Notes: generated from the sequence alone by a model not told the origin. DNA of 64,000 nucleotides from Sciurus carolinensis (GCF_902686445.1 NC_062223.1:38410998-38474997); one strand, 5' to 3'; counted from the first letter of the stretch, positions 1 through 11,570 are shown. Numbers and translations: made by a program.

Positions 1-2139
1 AAAAAATCAAAAGAAGAAACTAAAAATAGTCTGTGTTCAAGAATGTTAAAAAATAATAGACAAGAGAAAACCTGAACAATAAAATAGGCACAATGTGGTC
101 AATATGGTAAGATGAGTTGTAAGAAAAGTGGTGCTCAAGTGTAAGGCATGCTATCTGTGTTTGAACAGGGGCATGATGCTTTGAAGGCCAATCAAAGCCA
201 CTCTAATATGCAACTCAGTCCACTGCTTCAGGCTTGGACCTAATAATAGTTTTCTATTTCTGTTCACTTTGAAAACTTGTATTCCTATTGGTAGTAGTCG
301 TGAAATACATTTTTGAAAATCAGTTAGAATGACTAAGCCTAATGGAATTTTATAAGAGAGGGGGTCAAAGATTATTCTAATAGAATCATTAACCATAAAT
401 GATAAGAAAAAGTGGAGGAGGGGATATTAGTTCCTTTGTTTGGGGAATAGAAAAGCAATAAAACTATCTGCTATGTGGACAAAGAAGTGTCATCCTTTCA
501 ACCACATAAATTGGGATCTGAAAAATTAGATATAAGAGGTATTTCCTTTTCCTACTCCAATAAAGAGTTTCTACAATTAATGGGCAATTGGAGGAATAGA
601 AAGCTGTAAAGAAAGCAGTTAAACACTCATCTGTGAATCTTGAAAAAGGAGACTGTAAGGGAGAGTTTAAAGAGCTGCTATTAATTGCTTGAGAAGCCAA
701 ATATTGAACAATGAAAAACGGTACAAAAATATTGTCCTGTGCTCTTAATTGAAGAGCTTCAGTAGAAACTAAGGAAAAAGTTACAAGGCAGTAAAATTGA
801 GTGGATATTAAAATAAGTCAGAAGTTTCCAGAAATTCAACAGAAAGTGTGAAAAATTGATTAGTAACAAGTCATTTTCCCTAAATTTCTTATGTACAAAC
901 TGATATTATTGTAACCTAAATTAATAACTTATTATAAGGATTAGACAGAATCTAGTACAATGTTAAGAACATAAGCATTTGTTACCTACTATTCTCTATT
1001 AGTTTTTTTATGATTTTAGAGCTTAGTCTCCCTTTTCTATCTTTGGTTCCCAACTGTTTCTTCTTTTGTTCCTGATCATTCTTGAGTCTTGACTGTAAAT
1101 GCTAAAATAAATATTTTAAATAATGATCTCATTACTTGCATCCAGCATTATGATATGTTGATATATCACAAAATACATACAGGATGGGAAGTCACACATT
1201 GAGAGAAAGCAACTCTTTATTATGAAGGATAAATGCAGCCTGAAGATTTTATTTAGTTATATTTTTATGGTGACTATATATCTACTATCTGTTAGCATTT
1301 AATATCCTCACACTTTTCCAATAGCATACACATATAAAACTTAAATATTTCTTGTTTTTCTCTAAGTCACTCCTCATGGGAGGTATGAAATCTAATGCAG
1401 TAGGGAGCTCTAGATCATAAATTCCTATCCATTGGGGTGAATACAGTGCACTCTAATTACATGTGAAATCTCTATAACAAATATGGAAAGAAATTGAAGC
1501 ATATAATTCATTTTATTTATGTTCTGGACATCATTCATCATCCACTTTCTTTTATTGTTGCAATACACTTTTATTGCTTTTTCAGTCTTTCATGACATTG
1601 GTAAGCAGTATGGTGGTGAGATGTCTTTAGATGATCCATTGTCATCGCCACTGGGGTTTGTCATACAAATGTGGGCTGAAAAGTTATGGGGAGGGAAAAG
1701 TAAGTTACTCTTTCCATTTAATCTCCAAAGAACCTGATAAAACATTTCTCTTTTTTACTACTTTAATCTGCCTTGTTTGTCTTGAATACTGGGTGATGGT
1801 GAATATTTCAAGTCATGTCCAAACAGCTAATGAGGTGATGATATAGAAAAGGCAGGCATGGGATTGCCATCTATTTTGGTTATCACTGAGTGTGCAAGAA
1901 CTAGAGATTTATTATAAAGAAAGTAGAGGGACAAAGATGATCAGTGAGCTGAACTGAAGCAAGATCTTCAAATTACTTTCATTTCTTTTCCATGTGAGAA
2001 AAATGTACATTTAAAACACATTGGTCTTCTACAACTCAGTTACAAAGAAAAAGAAAAATAAAAACCCTTAACCTGTTCCTTACCTGCATTCCTTGTTTGC
2101 ATTATACACTTAAAAATAGGTATCGATTAGCATTTTCCA
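1..2139. other. AT-rich stretch without a recognised gene
   Basis: No exon, RNA gene or confident repeat is seen on either strand. The open frames here are short (81 codons or fewer), start in AT-rich sequence and resemble no protein family I know. Diverged repeats that I cannot recognise by eye may be present. Confidence 0.5.
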
Positions 2140-2144
2140 AACCA

Positions 2145-2244
2145 TTCCATAGGGTCTCACTAAGTTGCCAAAGCTGACCTTGAACTTGCAATCCTCTTTA
2201 TCAGCCTTCTAGTCCCTGTGATTATAGGTGCCACAGTGTCTGGC
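2145..2244 (-). repeat. B1-like SINE (7SL-derived), antisense
   Basis: The plus strand reads as the complement of a B1-type SINE: 'gggtctcactaagttgcc', 'ccttgaacttgcaatcct' and 'gattataggtgccac' in the expected order. The same block recurs as the head of the composite SINEs at 13227 and 19346. No ID-derived tail is attached here, so it is either an older monomer or a truncated composite. Confidence 0.75.
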
Positions 2245-2329
2245 TCAATTATTTCCAAATTAGGTATAAAGAAAAAGAGTTAGATATGATGGGAAATTAG
2301 ATAAAAAGATAATCTAATCTACCATCTTG

Positions 2330-2450
2330 GCTCAATACAGTTTTTTGAAACTTATTGTTTATAATTATAATTATAAACTTATAAATTTATAATCATTTAC
2401 AATTATGTATAAATATTATAATTATTTAAAATTATGAGTTATTTTATACT
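2330..2450. repeat. AT-rich, partly palindromic low-complexity tract
   Basis: Almost only A and T, with repeated 'ataatta', 'tataatt' and 'ttataaa' words that can fold back on each other. It looks like a decayed low-complexity or microsatellite tract. No protein or RNA is suggested. Confidence 0.6.
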
Positions 2451-2457
2451 TGAATCA

Positions 2458-2628
2458 AGTAGTTCTTTGTCGTGGGCAATCTGTTCATGAATTTAATAAC
2501 ATCTTTGTTTTCTACCCACCAGATGTCAGTAGCAATGTCTTCCACCAGTCATAACCGTAAAAAATATCCAGACACTCTGCAGTTTCCTTTGGAGAGTAAA
2601 ATCACACACAGTTGAGAACTACTGTTCT
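2458..2628 (-). mobile_element. MER5A-like hAT-Charlie MITE relic
   Basis: Non-autonomous DNA transposon relic. The right end reads 'gttgagaactactg', the complement of the hAT-Charlie terminus 'cagtggttctcaac'. Internal landmarks also match the MER5A layout in antisense: 'ttctttgtcgtggg', 'cccaccagatgtcagtagca' and 'aaatatccagacactctgc'. These elements moved before the placental radiation and have no coding capacity. A sense copy of the same family lies at 49745-49905. Confidence 0.8.
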
Positions 2629-2834
2629 AGAGCTTGAGAGTTTTTCTCATTATTTCCCCAAACTTTGTCAGATATTGATGTGACGTGAACCCTATGAAAC
2701 AAGTGACATATTTTACAAATAAGACAAATAAATCTCAGAGAAATTAATTACTCAAATAGCCCAAACATTTAATACTACAATATGGCTGTAATTCTTTTAT
2801 CTTCATGATAGTTCATCCTTTTGGCCAAGGACTT

Positions 2835-3000
2835 TCAGATTCTGTTGTGCATCACAATCAATCGGAGGGCTGTATATAACAAAAAGCCCTGGGACCCACG
2901 CCTGAGTGTCTAATTCAAAGGTCTAGATTAGAACCCAGTCATCTTCATTTCTGCCCACCTCTCAGGTGGTGCCAAGGCTGCTGTCCCAGGGACAACACAC
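2835..3000 (-). mobile_element. MER20/MER3-like hAT-Charlie relic
   Basis: The order 'tgcatcacaatcaatcggagggc', 'agccctgggacccac', 'ttcatttctgcccacctctcagg', 'tggtgcc' and 'tgctgtcccagggac' follows the complement of a MER20-type element (bcatcagaatcacc...ggaccacactttgagaacc layout). It is diverged and lacks a clean terminal inverted repeat. The exact subfamily is uncertain. Confidence 0.65.
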
Positions 3001-4496
3001 AAGAATTATAGGCCTAGACTCTGATGAAATATGGTTGGATTTTACAATCTGCTTCAATACAGCAGGACCTTTCCTAGGCCATGAGTAGTTCCAGAATTAC
3101 AGTCTCCTCTGTCATTTCAAGACTGTGACAACAGGCAATAAATCTGTCTTAAAAGTTGGTAAGAATGATTCTGTAAGGTATGACATATGGGCCCAGAACT
3201 TCAGTTCATGATCTATTAGCATGATTTTCTTGAGAGAGCTTTTCTTTCTCTCACACACACATGCACACACAAATACCTACAACTGAATCACTATGGGTTC
3301 TATAGCAAAGCCATAGTATAACATTGGAGAAGTTACTTTAGATAACCTGTTGAGTTTTAATTTCTTTATCAGGACATAAGCATTTTTTTTTTAATAATAG
3401 GCATTCAGTTTCAACAGTCTCTGTTCTATTATTGTTGAAGCATTTTAAATACATTTAAATTAAGATGAAAAGGTCATTGTCATTTCTTACACCTTTCTTC
3501 TTAGCTATCTGGATGGCCATTAATTTGTATAATGTACTCTGCCAGTAAACTTTAGGTTCTTCCAGTAGGATCTCAGCCCCTTTTGCTTTCCCCCATCATC
3601 TAGCTAGGAGGAATAATTTGTTCTTTCTTTGTCTGAATATGAGCTGTTTGTCATTGTTATTTCTTTACTCTCTTCTTCAGTAGTAAATGATTTCAAATAC
3701 CATTTTCGAGTACTTAACATTGTATCTCAGAACTTTCTTTTGCTTTTCATATTAAAAGGGGCAATCAAAACAGTCTAAAATTTAATTATGTAGTAATGTG
3801 ATAGAGATCAGGAGATTTTTCTTCCTTTCTTCAGTTGACAGATGAATGTGTAGTTTAGATGAAGATAATAACTTCGGTCTTTGGCAACAAAAACATTAGT
3901 CTCTCTCTCTGGTCATTTCAGCTGGAGAACACTTTTGTCACCTGTGTATAACATTAGAAACAATTTTATTGTTCATGTAAATCTCCGTCAGCTTTTGTGA
4001 GTCACTTAGCTATAGCAATAAAAGATCAAATCATTTAGATGAAGAATGAAGTAATGGCCACGAAAGGGAGAGAGATTCACATGGTTTTATGTTTGCTTTT
4101 TTTCCTGTGACTTGTGGTCTATAAGTTTTTTTCAAGTGAAGATTACATCTGAGCAAGGGGTCTCTGAACAATGAAATGATAGAAACCACATGAAGACGGT
4201 TGCTTATAATTTTCCTGAAGATAAATGCAAATTGTTAGCTACTTATCTAAATTTTCCTTTATCTCTCTAGCACAGAGACTGCTACAGTTAGCCACAATTC
4301 ATCTCAATTTCAGAAAGTTATTACCTAGGAAAATGGCAGATTGCACAAGGGAGGAAATAGAAAATGATGACAAAATCCTTTATGGTGTTCTTTTTAGTCA
4401 TTGGAATGGCATTCAGGCAAGAGTTCATTATATCACCATTGAGATAAAAACAATATAGGAGCCTTGAGGAACCATGGACTAACAGGAAAACAAAGG
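3001..4496. other. Unique AT-rich stretch
   Basis: No gene recognised. There is a short impure CA tract at about 3251-3270 and T-rich runs near 3388. The 77-codon open frame at 4225-4458 has no recognisable domain, no Kozak-like context and no conserved-looking neighbour. Confidence 0.45.
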
Positions 4497-4682
4497 CCCT
4501 GGTTCAAAGTTTTGGTTTTACTTCCACAGCTTGCTCGACCCTCAACAAGTTATTTGATTTCCCAGCCTTTTCATTTTTTCACAGTGAAATGCAGACTGGA
4601 GAAGCACTTATCTCAGTTCATTGTTGTATGTGAGTAAGCATGTGTGACACATAATGTAATCTCAATAAATATACATTCTTAT
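4497..4682 (+). repeat. MIR SINE
   Basis: Sense-oriented MIR. 'ggttcaaag', 'caacaagttatttgatttcccagcc' and 'tcattttttcacagtgaaatg' match the core region (gggcaagttacttaacctc...cctcatctgtaaaatg), followed by the tail 'acataatgtaatctcaataaatata'. It is an ancient tRNA-derived SINE, shared by all mammals, here heavily diverged. Confidence 0.75.
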
Positions 4683-5494
4683 TTCCCAAGTAGTAACTGT
4701 TGTCAATTTGTCTTACCCTGTTTCCTGCTTGTACAGGATTTATAATTTATCAATGGTAAAAATATTAATTTGGATTCAGAGATATATCACTCTTCCAGTG
4801 AGATCATGCATTACTTAGGTTTGATTGATCTTAACAAGTCTTTCTTCAGTGAATGGTGCATGCTTATCACAAAGCTCTAAGTGTTCAAATAAAAAGAAAA
4901 AAAAAAAAAGAAAATCAGTCTGTAACAAATTTGTTGAATGTGTGTATGTTTAAGGAAATGTTATCATGCTTAAAACAGTAATCATAAAACTTGCTTTATC
5001 TATTTTATAGTCATTCATATTGTGGAGAGTAAAATAAGGACATTGCTCTGTTAATCCATTCAAGATCAAATTTTCAGTGTCTTAACAAGGAATTCCTATG
5101 TGTAAAACCACATAATTTAAGACCAGAACCAAAGTCTTAAATGTAAAAGACAGGATTTAACATGCAGAAATTTTCTCAGGAAAAAAAAAAAAAAAAAAAA
5201 AAACACACTCAAGAGAAGATTTTTTTTACCTGTGTGACAGACAAAATTTGGATACTACTTCAAGCTTATTTGAAGTTGAGTATCGCCTTAATGGACTGGT
5301 ACTTTTAAACATGTATGCTATTAAGTGTCTTAATGGTAAGACAGTTGATAACTGAGAGTATTGGTGAGAGAGAACTTTGCAAAAATAATTAGTCCTGTAA
5401 TATTACACAGGAACATATATTCTCTATTTTAGTAACCACAGTTGGTTTTATGTGAGGGATCTCAATCTTAAGTGCTTTCACTAGTCAATGTTGT
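4683..5494. other. Unique stretch with two A-rich tracts
   Basis: No gene recognised. A-rich runs lie at 4893-4910 and 5181-5202. They could be remains of retroposon tails, but the sequence upstream of each is not a SINE or L1 that I recognise. Confidence 0.45.
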
Positions 5495-5811
5495 AGAAAT
5501 GAAGGATGAAGTGTTGCCTGAAGAAAGATATTGAAGACCTTAGTAAATGGAAAGATCTCCCATGGCCTTGAATAGTCAGAATTAATATTGTCAAAATGGC
5601 CATACTTCCAAAAGTGTTATACAGATTAGATGCAATGTCGGTCAAAATTCCAAAGACATTTTTCACAGAACTAGTGAAGAAAATAATTCTAAAATTTATT
5701 CAAAAAAATAAGAGACCCAGAATAATCAAATAATCCTGAGCAAGGAGAGCAATGCTGGAGGCATCACAATACCTGATCTCAAAGTCTACAACAGAGCTAT
5801 AGTAAGAAAAA
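5495..5811 (+). mobile_element. Older L1 fragment, ORF2 region (5' part of split copy)
   Basis: 'aaatggaaagatctcccatgg', 'attaatattgtcaaaatggccatact' and 'ctacaacagagctatagtaa' are the thumb and post-RT region of L1 ORF2, diverged and out of frame. The homologous part of the younger L1 is at about 7245-7505. The copy stops at 5811, where a younger L1 begins, and the colinear remainder resumes at 8978. Confidence 0.85.
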
Positions 5812-5815
5812 AAGA

Positions 5816-8524
5816 CAGCTCAAAGCCCTAGAAAAAGAAGAACAGACCAACACCAAAAGTAGTAGAACACAGGAAATAGTTAAACTCAGAGCTGAAGTCA
5901 ATGAAATTGAAACAAAAGAACACAAAAAATTGACAAAATAAATAGTTGGTTCTTCAAAAAAATAAACAAAATTGATAAACCTTTAGCCACACTAACAAAG
6001 AGAAGACGAGAGAAAACCCAAATCACTAAAATTCGGAATGAACAAGGAAATATCACAACAGACACCACTGAAATACAAAACATAATTAGAAGCTATTTTG
6101 AAAATCTATACTCCAACAAAATAGAAAATTTCAAAGACATCAACAGGTTTCTAGAGACATATGAATTGCCTAAACTGAACGAGGAGGACATACACAATTT
6201 AAATAGACCAATTTCAAGTAATGAAATAGAAGAAGTCATCAAAAGCCTACCAACAAAGAAAAGTCCAGGACCAGATGGGTTCTCAGCTGAGTTCTAAAAA
6301 ACTTTTAAAGAAGAGCTCATTCCAATACTTCTCAAAGTATTCCATAAAATAGAAGAGGAGGGAACCCTCCCAAACCCATTCTATGAAGCCAATATTACCC
6401 TGATACCTAAACCAGACAGAGACACATCGAGGAAAGAAAATTTCAGACCAATATCCTTAATGAACATCGACGCAAAAATTCTCAACAAAATTTTAGCAAA
6501 TCGCATACAAAAACATATTAAAAAGATAGTGCACCATGATCAAGTGGGTTTCATCCCAGGGATGCAAGGTTGGTTCAACATCAGGAAATCAATAAATGTC
6601 ATTCACCATATCAATAGACTTAAAGTCAAGAATCACATGATTATTTCGATAGATGCAGAAAAAGCATTTGATAAAATACAGCACCCCTTCATGCTCAAAA
6701 CACTAGAAAAAATAGGGATAGTGGGAACATTCCTTAACATTGGAAAGGCCATCTATGCTAAGCCCATGGCTAATATCATTCTAAATGGTGAAAAACTGAA
6801 AGCATTCCCTCTAAAAACTGGAACAAGGCAGGGATGCCCTCTTTCACCACTTCTATTCAATATCGTCCTTGAAACTCTAGCCAGAGCAATTAGACAGACC
6901 AAAGAAATTAAAGGGATACAAATAGGAAAAGAAGAACTCAAACTATCCCTATTTGCTGATGATATGATTGTATACTTAGAGGAACCAGGAAATTCCACCA
7001 GAAAACTTTTAGATCTCATAAGTGAATTCAGTAAAGTAGCGGGATATAAGATCAATGCACATAAATCTAAGGCATTTTTATACATAAGCGATGAATCTTC
7101 AGAAAGAGAAATTAGGAAAACTACCCCATTCACAATAGCTTCGAAAAAAATAAAATACTTGGGAATCAATCTCACAAAAGAAGTGAAAGACCTCTACAAT
7201 GAGAACTTCGGAACACTAAAGAAAGAAATTAGAGAAAACCTTAGGAGATGGAAAGATCTCCCATGTTCTTGGATAGGAAGAATTAATATTGTCAAAATGG
7301 CCATACTACCAAAAGTGCTATACAGATTCAATGCAATTCCAATTAAAATCCCAATGATGTACCTTAAAGAAATAGAGCAAGAAATTATGAAATTCATCTG
7401 GAAGAATAAAAAACCCAGAATAGCTAAAGCAATCCTTGGCAGAAAGAGTGAAGCAGGGGGTATCACAATACCAGATATTCAACTCTACTACAAAGCAATA
7501 GTAACAAAAACGGCATGGTATTGGTACCAAAATAGAAAGGTGGATCAATGGTACAGAATAGAGGACACGGACACAAACCCAAATAAATACAATTTTCTCA
7601 TACTAGACAAAGGGGCCAAAAATATGCAATGGAGAAAAGATAGCCTCTTCAACAAATGGTGCTGGGAGAATTGGAAATCCATATGCAACAGAATGAAACT
7701 AAACCCATATCTCTCACCATGCACGAAACTAAACTCAAAATGGATTAAGGATCTCGGAATCAGAACAGAGACCTTGCATCTTATAGAAGAAAAAGTAGGT
7801 CCAGGGCTTCAACATGTTGGCTTAGGACCAGACTTCCTCGACAGGACTCCCATAGCACAAGAAATAAAAGCAAGAATGAATAACTGGGATAGATTGAAAC
7901 TAAAAAGCTTACTCTCAGCAAAGGAAACTATCAGAAATGTGAATAAAGAGCCTACAGAGTGGGAGAAAATCTTTGCCAATCATACTTCAGATAGAGCGCT
8001 AATCTCCAGAATCTATAAAGAACTCAAAAAACTCTACACCAAGAATGCAAATAATCCAATTGACAAATGGGCTAAGGAAATGAATAGACACTTCACAGAA
8101 GAAGATCTACAAGCAATCAACAAACATATGGAAAAATGTTCAACATCTCTAGTAATAAGAGAAATGCAAATCAAAACCACCCTAAGATTCCATCTCACCC
8201 CAATTAGAATGGCGATTATCAAGAATACAAGCAACAACAGGTGTTGGCGAGGATGTGGTGAAAAAGGTACACTCATACATTGCTGGTGGGGTTGCAAATT
8301 AGTGCAGCCACTCTGGAAAGCAGTATGGAGATTCCTCAGAAAGCTTGGAATGGAACCACCATTTGACCCAGCTATCCCACTCCTTGGCCTATACCCAAAG
8401 GACTTAAAATCAGCATATTACAGAGATACAGCCACATCAATGTTCATAGCTGCTCAGTTCACAATAGCCAGATTGTGGAACCAAACTAGATGTCCTTCAA
8501 TTGATGAATGGATAAAGAAACTGT

Positions 8525-8572
<48 letters not shown>

Positions 8573-8601
8573 ATGGAATATTACTCAGCCATAAAGAATA
8601 A
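5816..8601 (+). pseudogene. LINE-1 ORF2p remnant (reverse transcriptase and C-terminal domain)
   Basis: ORF2p nicks target DNA and reverse-transcribes L1 RNA in the nucleus. This remnant lacks the N-terminal endonuclease. The reading frame shifts between about 5905 and 5950, and a TAA at 6295-6297 replaces a tyrosine codon in the conserved PGPDG...FY segment. From 6460 an open frame of 713 codons follows. RT motif A (SIDAEKAFD) has its catalytic Asp at residue 65, the TRQGCPLSP motif is at 122-130, and the FADD catalytic box is at 165-168. A C-terminal cysteine motif C-x3-C-x7-H-x4-C uses C595, C599, H607 and C612. A TA microsatellite at 8527-8566 shifts the frame, so the usual C-terminal end is replaced by a run of YI repeats and a short out-of-frame tail. 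Core RT residues look intact, but the protein is truncated at both ends and has no promoter of its own. Nearly full family ORF2p is about 1,270 residues. Confidence 0.9.
8527..8566 (+). repeat. (TA)20 microsatellite inside L1 ORF2
   Basis: Twenty TA units replace the roughly four units found at the same place in the other L1 copies here (53909 and 9910). It lies directly before the 'cacaatgg' of the ORF2 C-terminus. The net gain of 34 bases is not a multiple of three, so it changes the frame. Confidence 0.95.
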
Positions 8602-8722
8602 TAAAATTATGGCATTTGCAGGCAAATGGATGAAACTGGAGAATATCATGCTAAGTGAGATAAGCCAATCTCAAAAGCCAAAGGAAGAATGATATTGCTA
8701 ATAAGTGGATGATGACACATAA

Positions 8723-8842
8723 TGGGGGGTGGGAGGGGTTAGTGTTAGGGTTAGAGTTAGGTTTAGGGAGGGGGGCAAGAATGGAGGAAGGATGGGCTGT
8801 ATAGAGGGGAAAAGAGGGGTGGGAGGGGTGGGGGGGAAGGGA
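8723..8842 (+). repeat. G-rich L1 3' UTR segment with potential G-quadruplexes
   Basis: Many runs of three or more G separated by short spacers, including TTAGGG-like words between 8738 and 8768. A G-rich polypurine tract is a common feature of mammalian L1 3' UTRs. The same segment appears as a C-rich strand at 55849-55953. Confidence 0.8.
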
Positions 8843-8977
8843 AAAAATAACAGAATGAATCAAACATTACCCTATGTAAATTTATGATTACACAAATGGT
8901 ATGCCTTTACGCCATGTACAAACAGAGAAACAACATGTATCCCATTTGCTTACAATAATAATAAAAAAAAAGAAAAA

Positions 8978-10455
8978 CAGTAAAATACTGAATTCAGAAC
9001 AAACATGAAGACCAAATGGAATACAATAGAAGGCTCAAAGAAAAAGTCACATAGATTCAGCCTTCTGATACTTGACAAAAGTGCCAAATCCTACATTGGA
9101 GAAAAGATTGCATTTTTAACAAATGATGATGGGAAGACTATACATCAACTCAAAGTGGAGTAAAAACCCAGTAATTAGACCAGAAATTGAATAAAACATA
9201 GGGTCAACACTCCAACATATTGACTCAGGTACCAAGTTTCTTAACAAGACCAAGAAATGAAAACAAGAATCAATACGTGAATGAAATCAAATTAATAATC
9301 TGCACTACAAAGGAAACAGGAGAGTGAAGAGAGAGCTTAGGAAAGTGAAGAGAGAGCCTAGGTGAAAATCTTTTTCAGCTGCTCCTCTGATAGGGGATTA
9401 GTATCAGAATATATGTAGTACTCAAAAAACCCTAACATCAATCAATAAATGGGCAAAAGAACTTAATAGACGTTTCTCAAAAGAAGAAATACGAATATCC
9501 AACAAGTGTAATAAAAAGTGTTCAACATCACTAGCAATCAGGGAAATGCAAATCAAAACTATTTTGAGATTTCATCTCATTCCAGTTAGAATGCCAATCA
9601 TTCAGAGTAGAAATAATAAATGCTGGCAAGAATGTGGAGAAAAAAGGTACACTCATAAATTTTTGGCGGTACTGCATATAAGCACAACCACTTAGGGAAG
9701 CAGTATTCAGATTCCTCAAAAGATTAGGAATGGAACCACCATATAACCCTACTATCACTCCTTGTTTTTTATTCAAAGGAACAAAAATCAGTGTGCCATA
9801 TTGGTGCAGTCACCTCCATGATTATAGCGGTGCAACTCACAATAACCATGTTATAGAATCATGTTATGGAACTTGCCTGTCAACAGATGAACGGATAAAG
9901 AAAATGTGTTATATATACACAATGGGGTTTTGTTCAGCCATGAAGAAGATTAAAATTATGGCATTGCTTGTAAATGAATGGAAATAGAGAATATCATGCT
10001 AAGTAAAATAACTCAGATTCAGAAAATCCACATTTGAATGTTTTCTCTCATATGCAAAAGCTACAGAAAAACAAGAAAAAAAAGAGAGATAGCATAAAAT
10101 AGAAGGTAGATCAGTGGAATGAAGGAAGGGAATAGAGGCAGTTTGAGGAAGGACGGGAAAAGGGAGGAACTATGGAATGAAATTTACCATATTTTGCTAT
10201 GTGCATATTTGAATACACCACAGTGAGTTCCACCTTTATGTGTATCTCTAAAGTGCCTAGTTAAAAAACAAACTGTGAACAAATAGAAGAAAAGGCAGTA
10301 GAGTAAAGGAAGAGAATTGGGGAGGGAGGAGGAGATGGAAAGAAGTAGTAGGAACTGAAATGGACCAAATCATATTCCATGACTGTATGAGTACATTAAA
10401 ATGAACCCCAATATTATGCTTAACTATAATTCACTAATATAAACAGGTAAGAAAA
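8978..10455 (+). mobile_element. Older L1, 3' part of split copy (ORF2 end and 3' UTR)
   Basis: Resumes exactly where the fragment ending at 5811 stopped. It carries the ORF2 C-terminal region with many stops: 'atgcaaatcaaaactattttgag' at 9546, 'gatgaacggataaagaaaatgtg' at 9887 and 'ttcagccatgaagaag' at 9935. A purine-rich 3' UTR follows at about 10080-10350, then 'aactataattcactaatataaa' near 10425. A 21-bp tandem duplication lies at 9319-9360. The 3' UTR differs from that of the younger L1, so it is a different and older subfamily. Confidence 0.85.
9319..9360 (+). repeat. 21-bp tandem duplication within older L1
   Basis: Two copies of a 21-base unit (ggaRagtgaagagagagcYta) sit head to tail and differ at two positions. 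They are likely a local slippage or duplication after insertion. Confidence 0.8.
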
Positions 10456-11185
10456 GGCAAAGTATTCTAGAGTGAAATAAGTATGGGAATGAAATTGGGA
10501 AGAGAGAAATTTCCTTTTTAAAATTAGTCAATTTTAATTTTTTTAGTACCAGATAGAAGCCAAACAAAATGTTTTCAAGACCAAGTTTGACCACAGGGTT
10601 AAAAGATTATGGATATTAAGTTTAAAAATCCCAAACATAATAATTTAGAACCATAGAATACATGGGAACCTAACAGGTTCCTTGTATGTTCTCATCACTG
10701 AAGTCACACAATTAAATCTAAACTATGTAAATTTCATATATTTTAGAGGGGAAATATGCAATTTCATGTCTTTTAATCTATACCTAATCACAAAGGTATT
10801 AAAATCAACCACAAGTGACTAAGGTAACTCTTCTCAATAAGTTGAAAAATGGTGAACATGTATGAAATTTTCTGTATCATCAAAAAATATAAATTAAAAG
10901 AACAAGGTAGAAAACTGACATATAAATTTTTGAGCTAGTAAACTTCATTTTTATTGTTTTTTTTAAGTTCTTTTAAATCGCCTTGCTAAAAATAGTGAGA
11001 AAAGCAAAAACACCATTCCCTATCACATATTTAGAATTGTGCATCGATTTTAAATTTGATTTATAGTGTTAGATGCAAATAAATATAATTTATCATTTCC
11101 CTTAAAAAGTTTATAATTTGATATCTTGCTACAAATTCTCACAACACAATCAAGTATGAATTACAAAACCCACTCTATTGGTGAA
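10456..11185. other. Unique AT-rich stretch
   Basis: No gene or confident repeat recognised. Confidence 0.45.
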
Positions 11186-11189
11186 AGTG

Positions 11190-11400
11190 ATCACAATAGC
11201 TCTTGTCTATTGAGCACTTACTGTATGCTTAGAATTTTACATGTATTATCTCATTGTATTCTCCAAACAAATTTGTGGCATACATTCTTTTTTACATACA
11301 GTGAAACTGAGGCTTAAACATTTGGAATGATTTGATTCAGTTCCAAAAGTAACAGAGAGTAACCATTTTTCAAATACAGGTGTGTCTGATTCCAAAATGT
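11190..11400 (-). repeat. MIR SINE, antisense
   Basis: 'attgagcacttactgtatgc', 'tacatgtattatctcattgta', 'acatacagtgaaactgaggc' and 'gtgtctgattccaaa' follow the complement of the MIR consensus over most of its length. Diverged and non-coding. Confidence 0.85.
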
Positions 11401-11522
11401 GTATTTCTTGGACACACCAGGACTATTGCGGACATGACTCAGGATCCCCTAGAATGGTGTGGGTATTGAAAGGTGTAATATACTTTCTTACCTACTGGAG
11501 TTTTCTCAGTTGAAACTTGCAG

Positions 11523-11523
11523 T

Positions 11524-11570
<47 letters not shown>

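Larger units (their letters stand above)
5804..8977 (+). mobile_element. Young 5'-truncated LINE-1 inserted into the older L1
   Basis: The element begins inside ORF2, between the endonuclease and reverse transcriptase domains (about 5812). It runs through RT, the C-terminal cysteine motif, a G-rich 3' UTR (8723-8842) and an A-rich tail (8961-8977). The flanking older L1 is colinear across the insertion. A short target-site duplication, 'aagaaaaa', is seen at 5804-5811 and 8970-8977, although low complexity makes its length uncertain. The 3' UTR closely resembles that of the antisense copy at 55735-56070, so both belong to a recently active sciurid L1 subfamily. There is no 5' UTR, ORF1 or endonuclease domain, so the copy cannot move on its own. 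Confidence 0.9.

Noticed and set aside
3251..3275. Candidate CRISPR-like or tandem array signals from CA-rich words
   Set aside because: Short impure microsatellite in a vertebrate genome. No spaced identical repeats.
4225..4458. Possible exon with an upstream polypyrimidine-AG at about 4257-4272
   Set aside because: Only the acceptor-like signal is seen. No donor with matching phase, no similarity and no conservation data.
6753..7548. Antisense frames of 76-140 codons opposite ORF2
   Set aside because: They are shadows of the conserved L1 coding strand.
8738..8768. Interstitial telomeric repeat (TTAGGG-like words)
   Set aside because: The words lie inside the L1 3' UTR and recur at the same consensus position in the copy at 55921-55940, so they belong to the L1 and are not telomere-derived.
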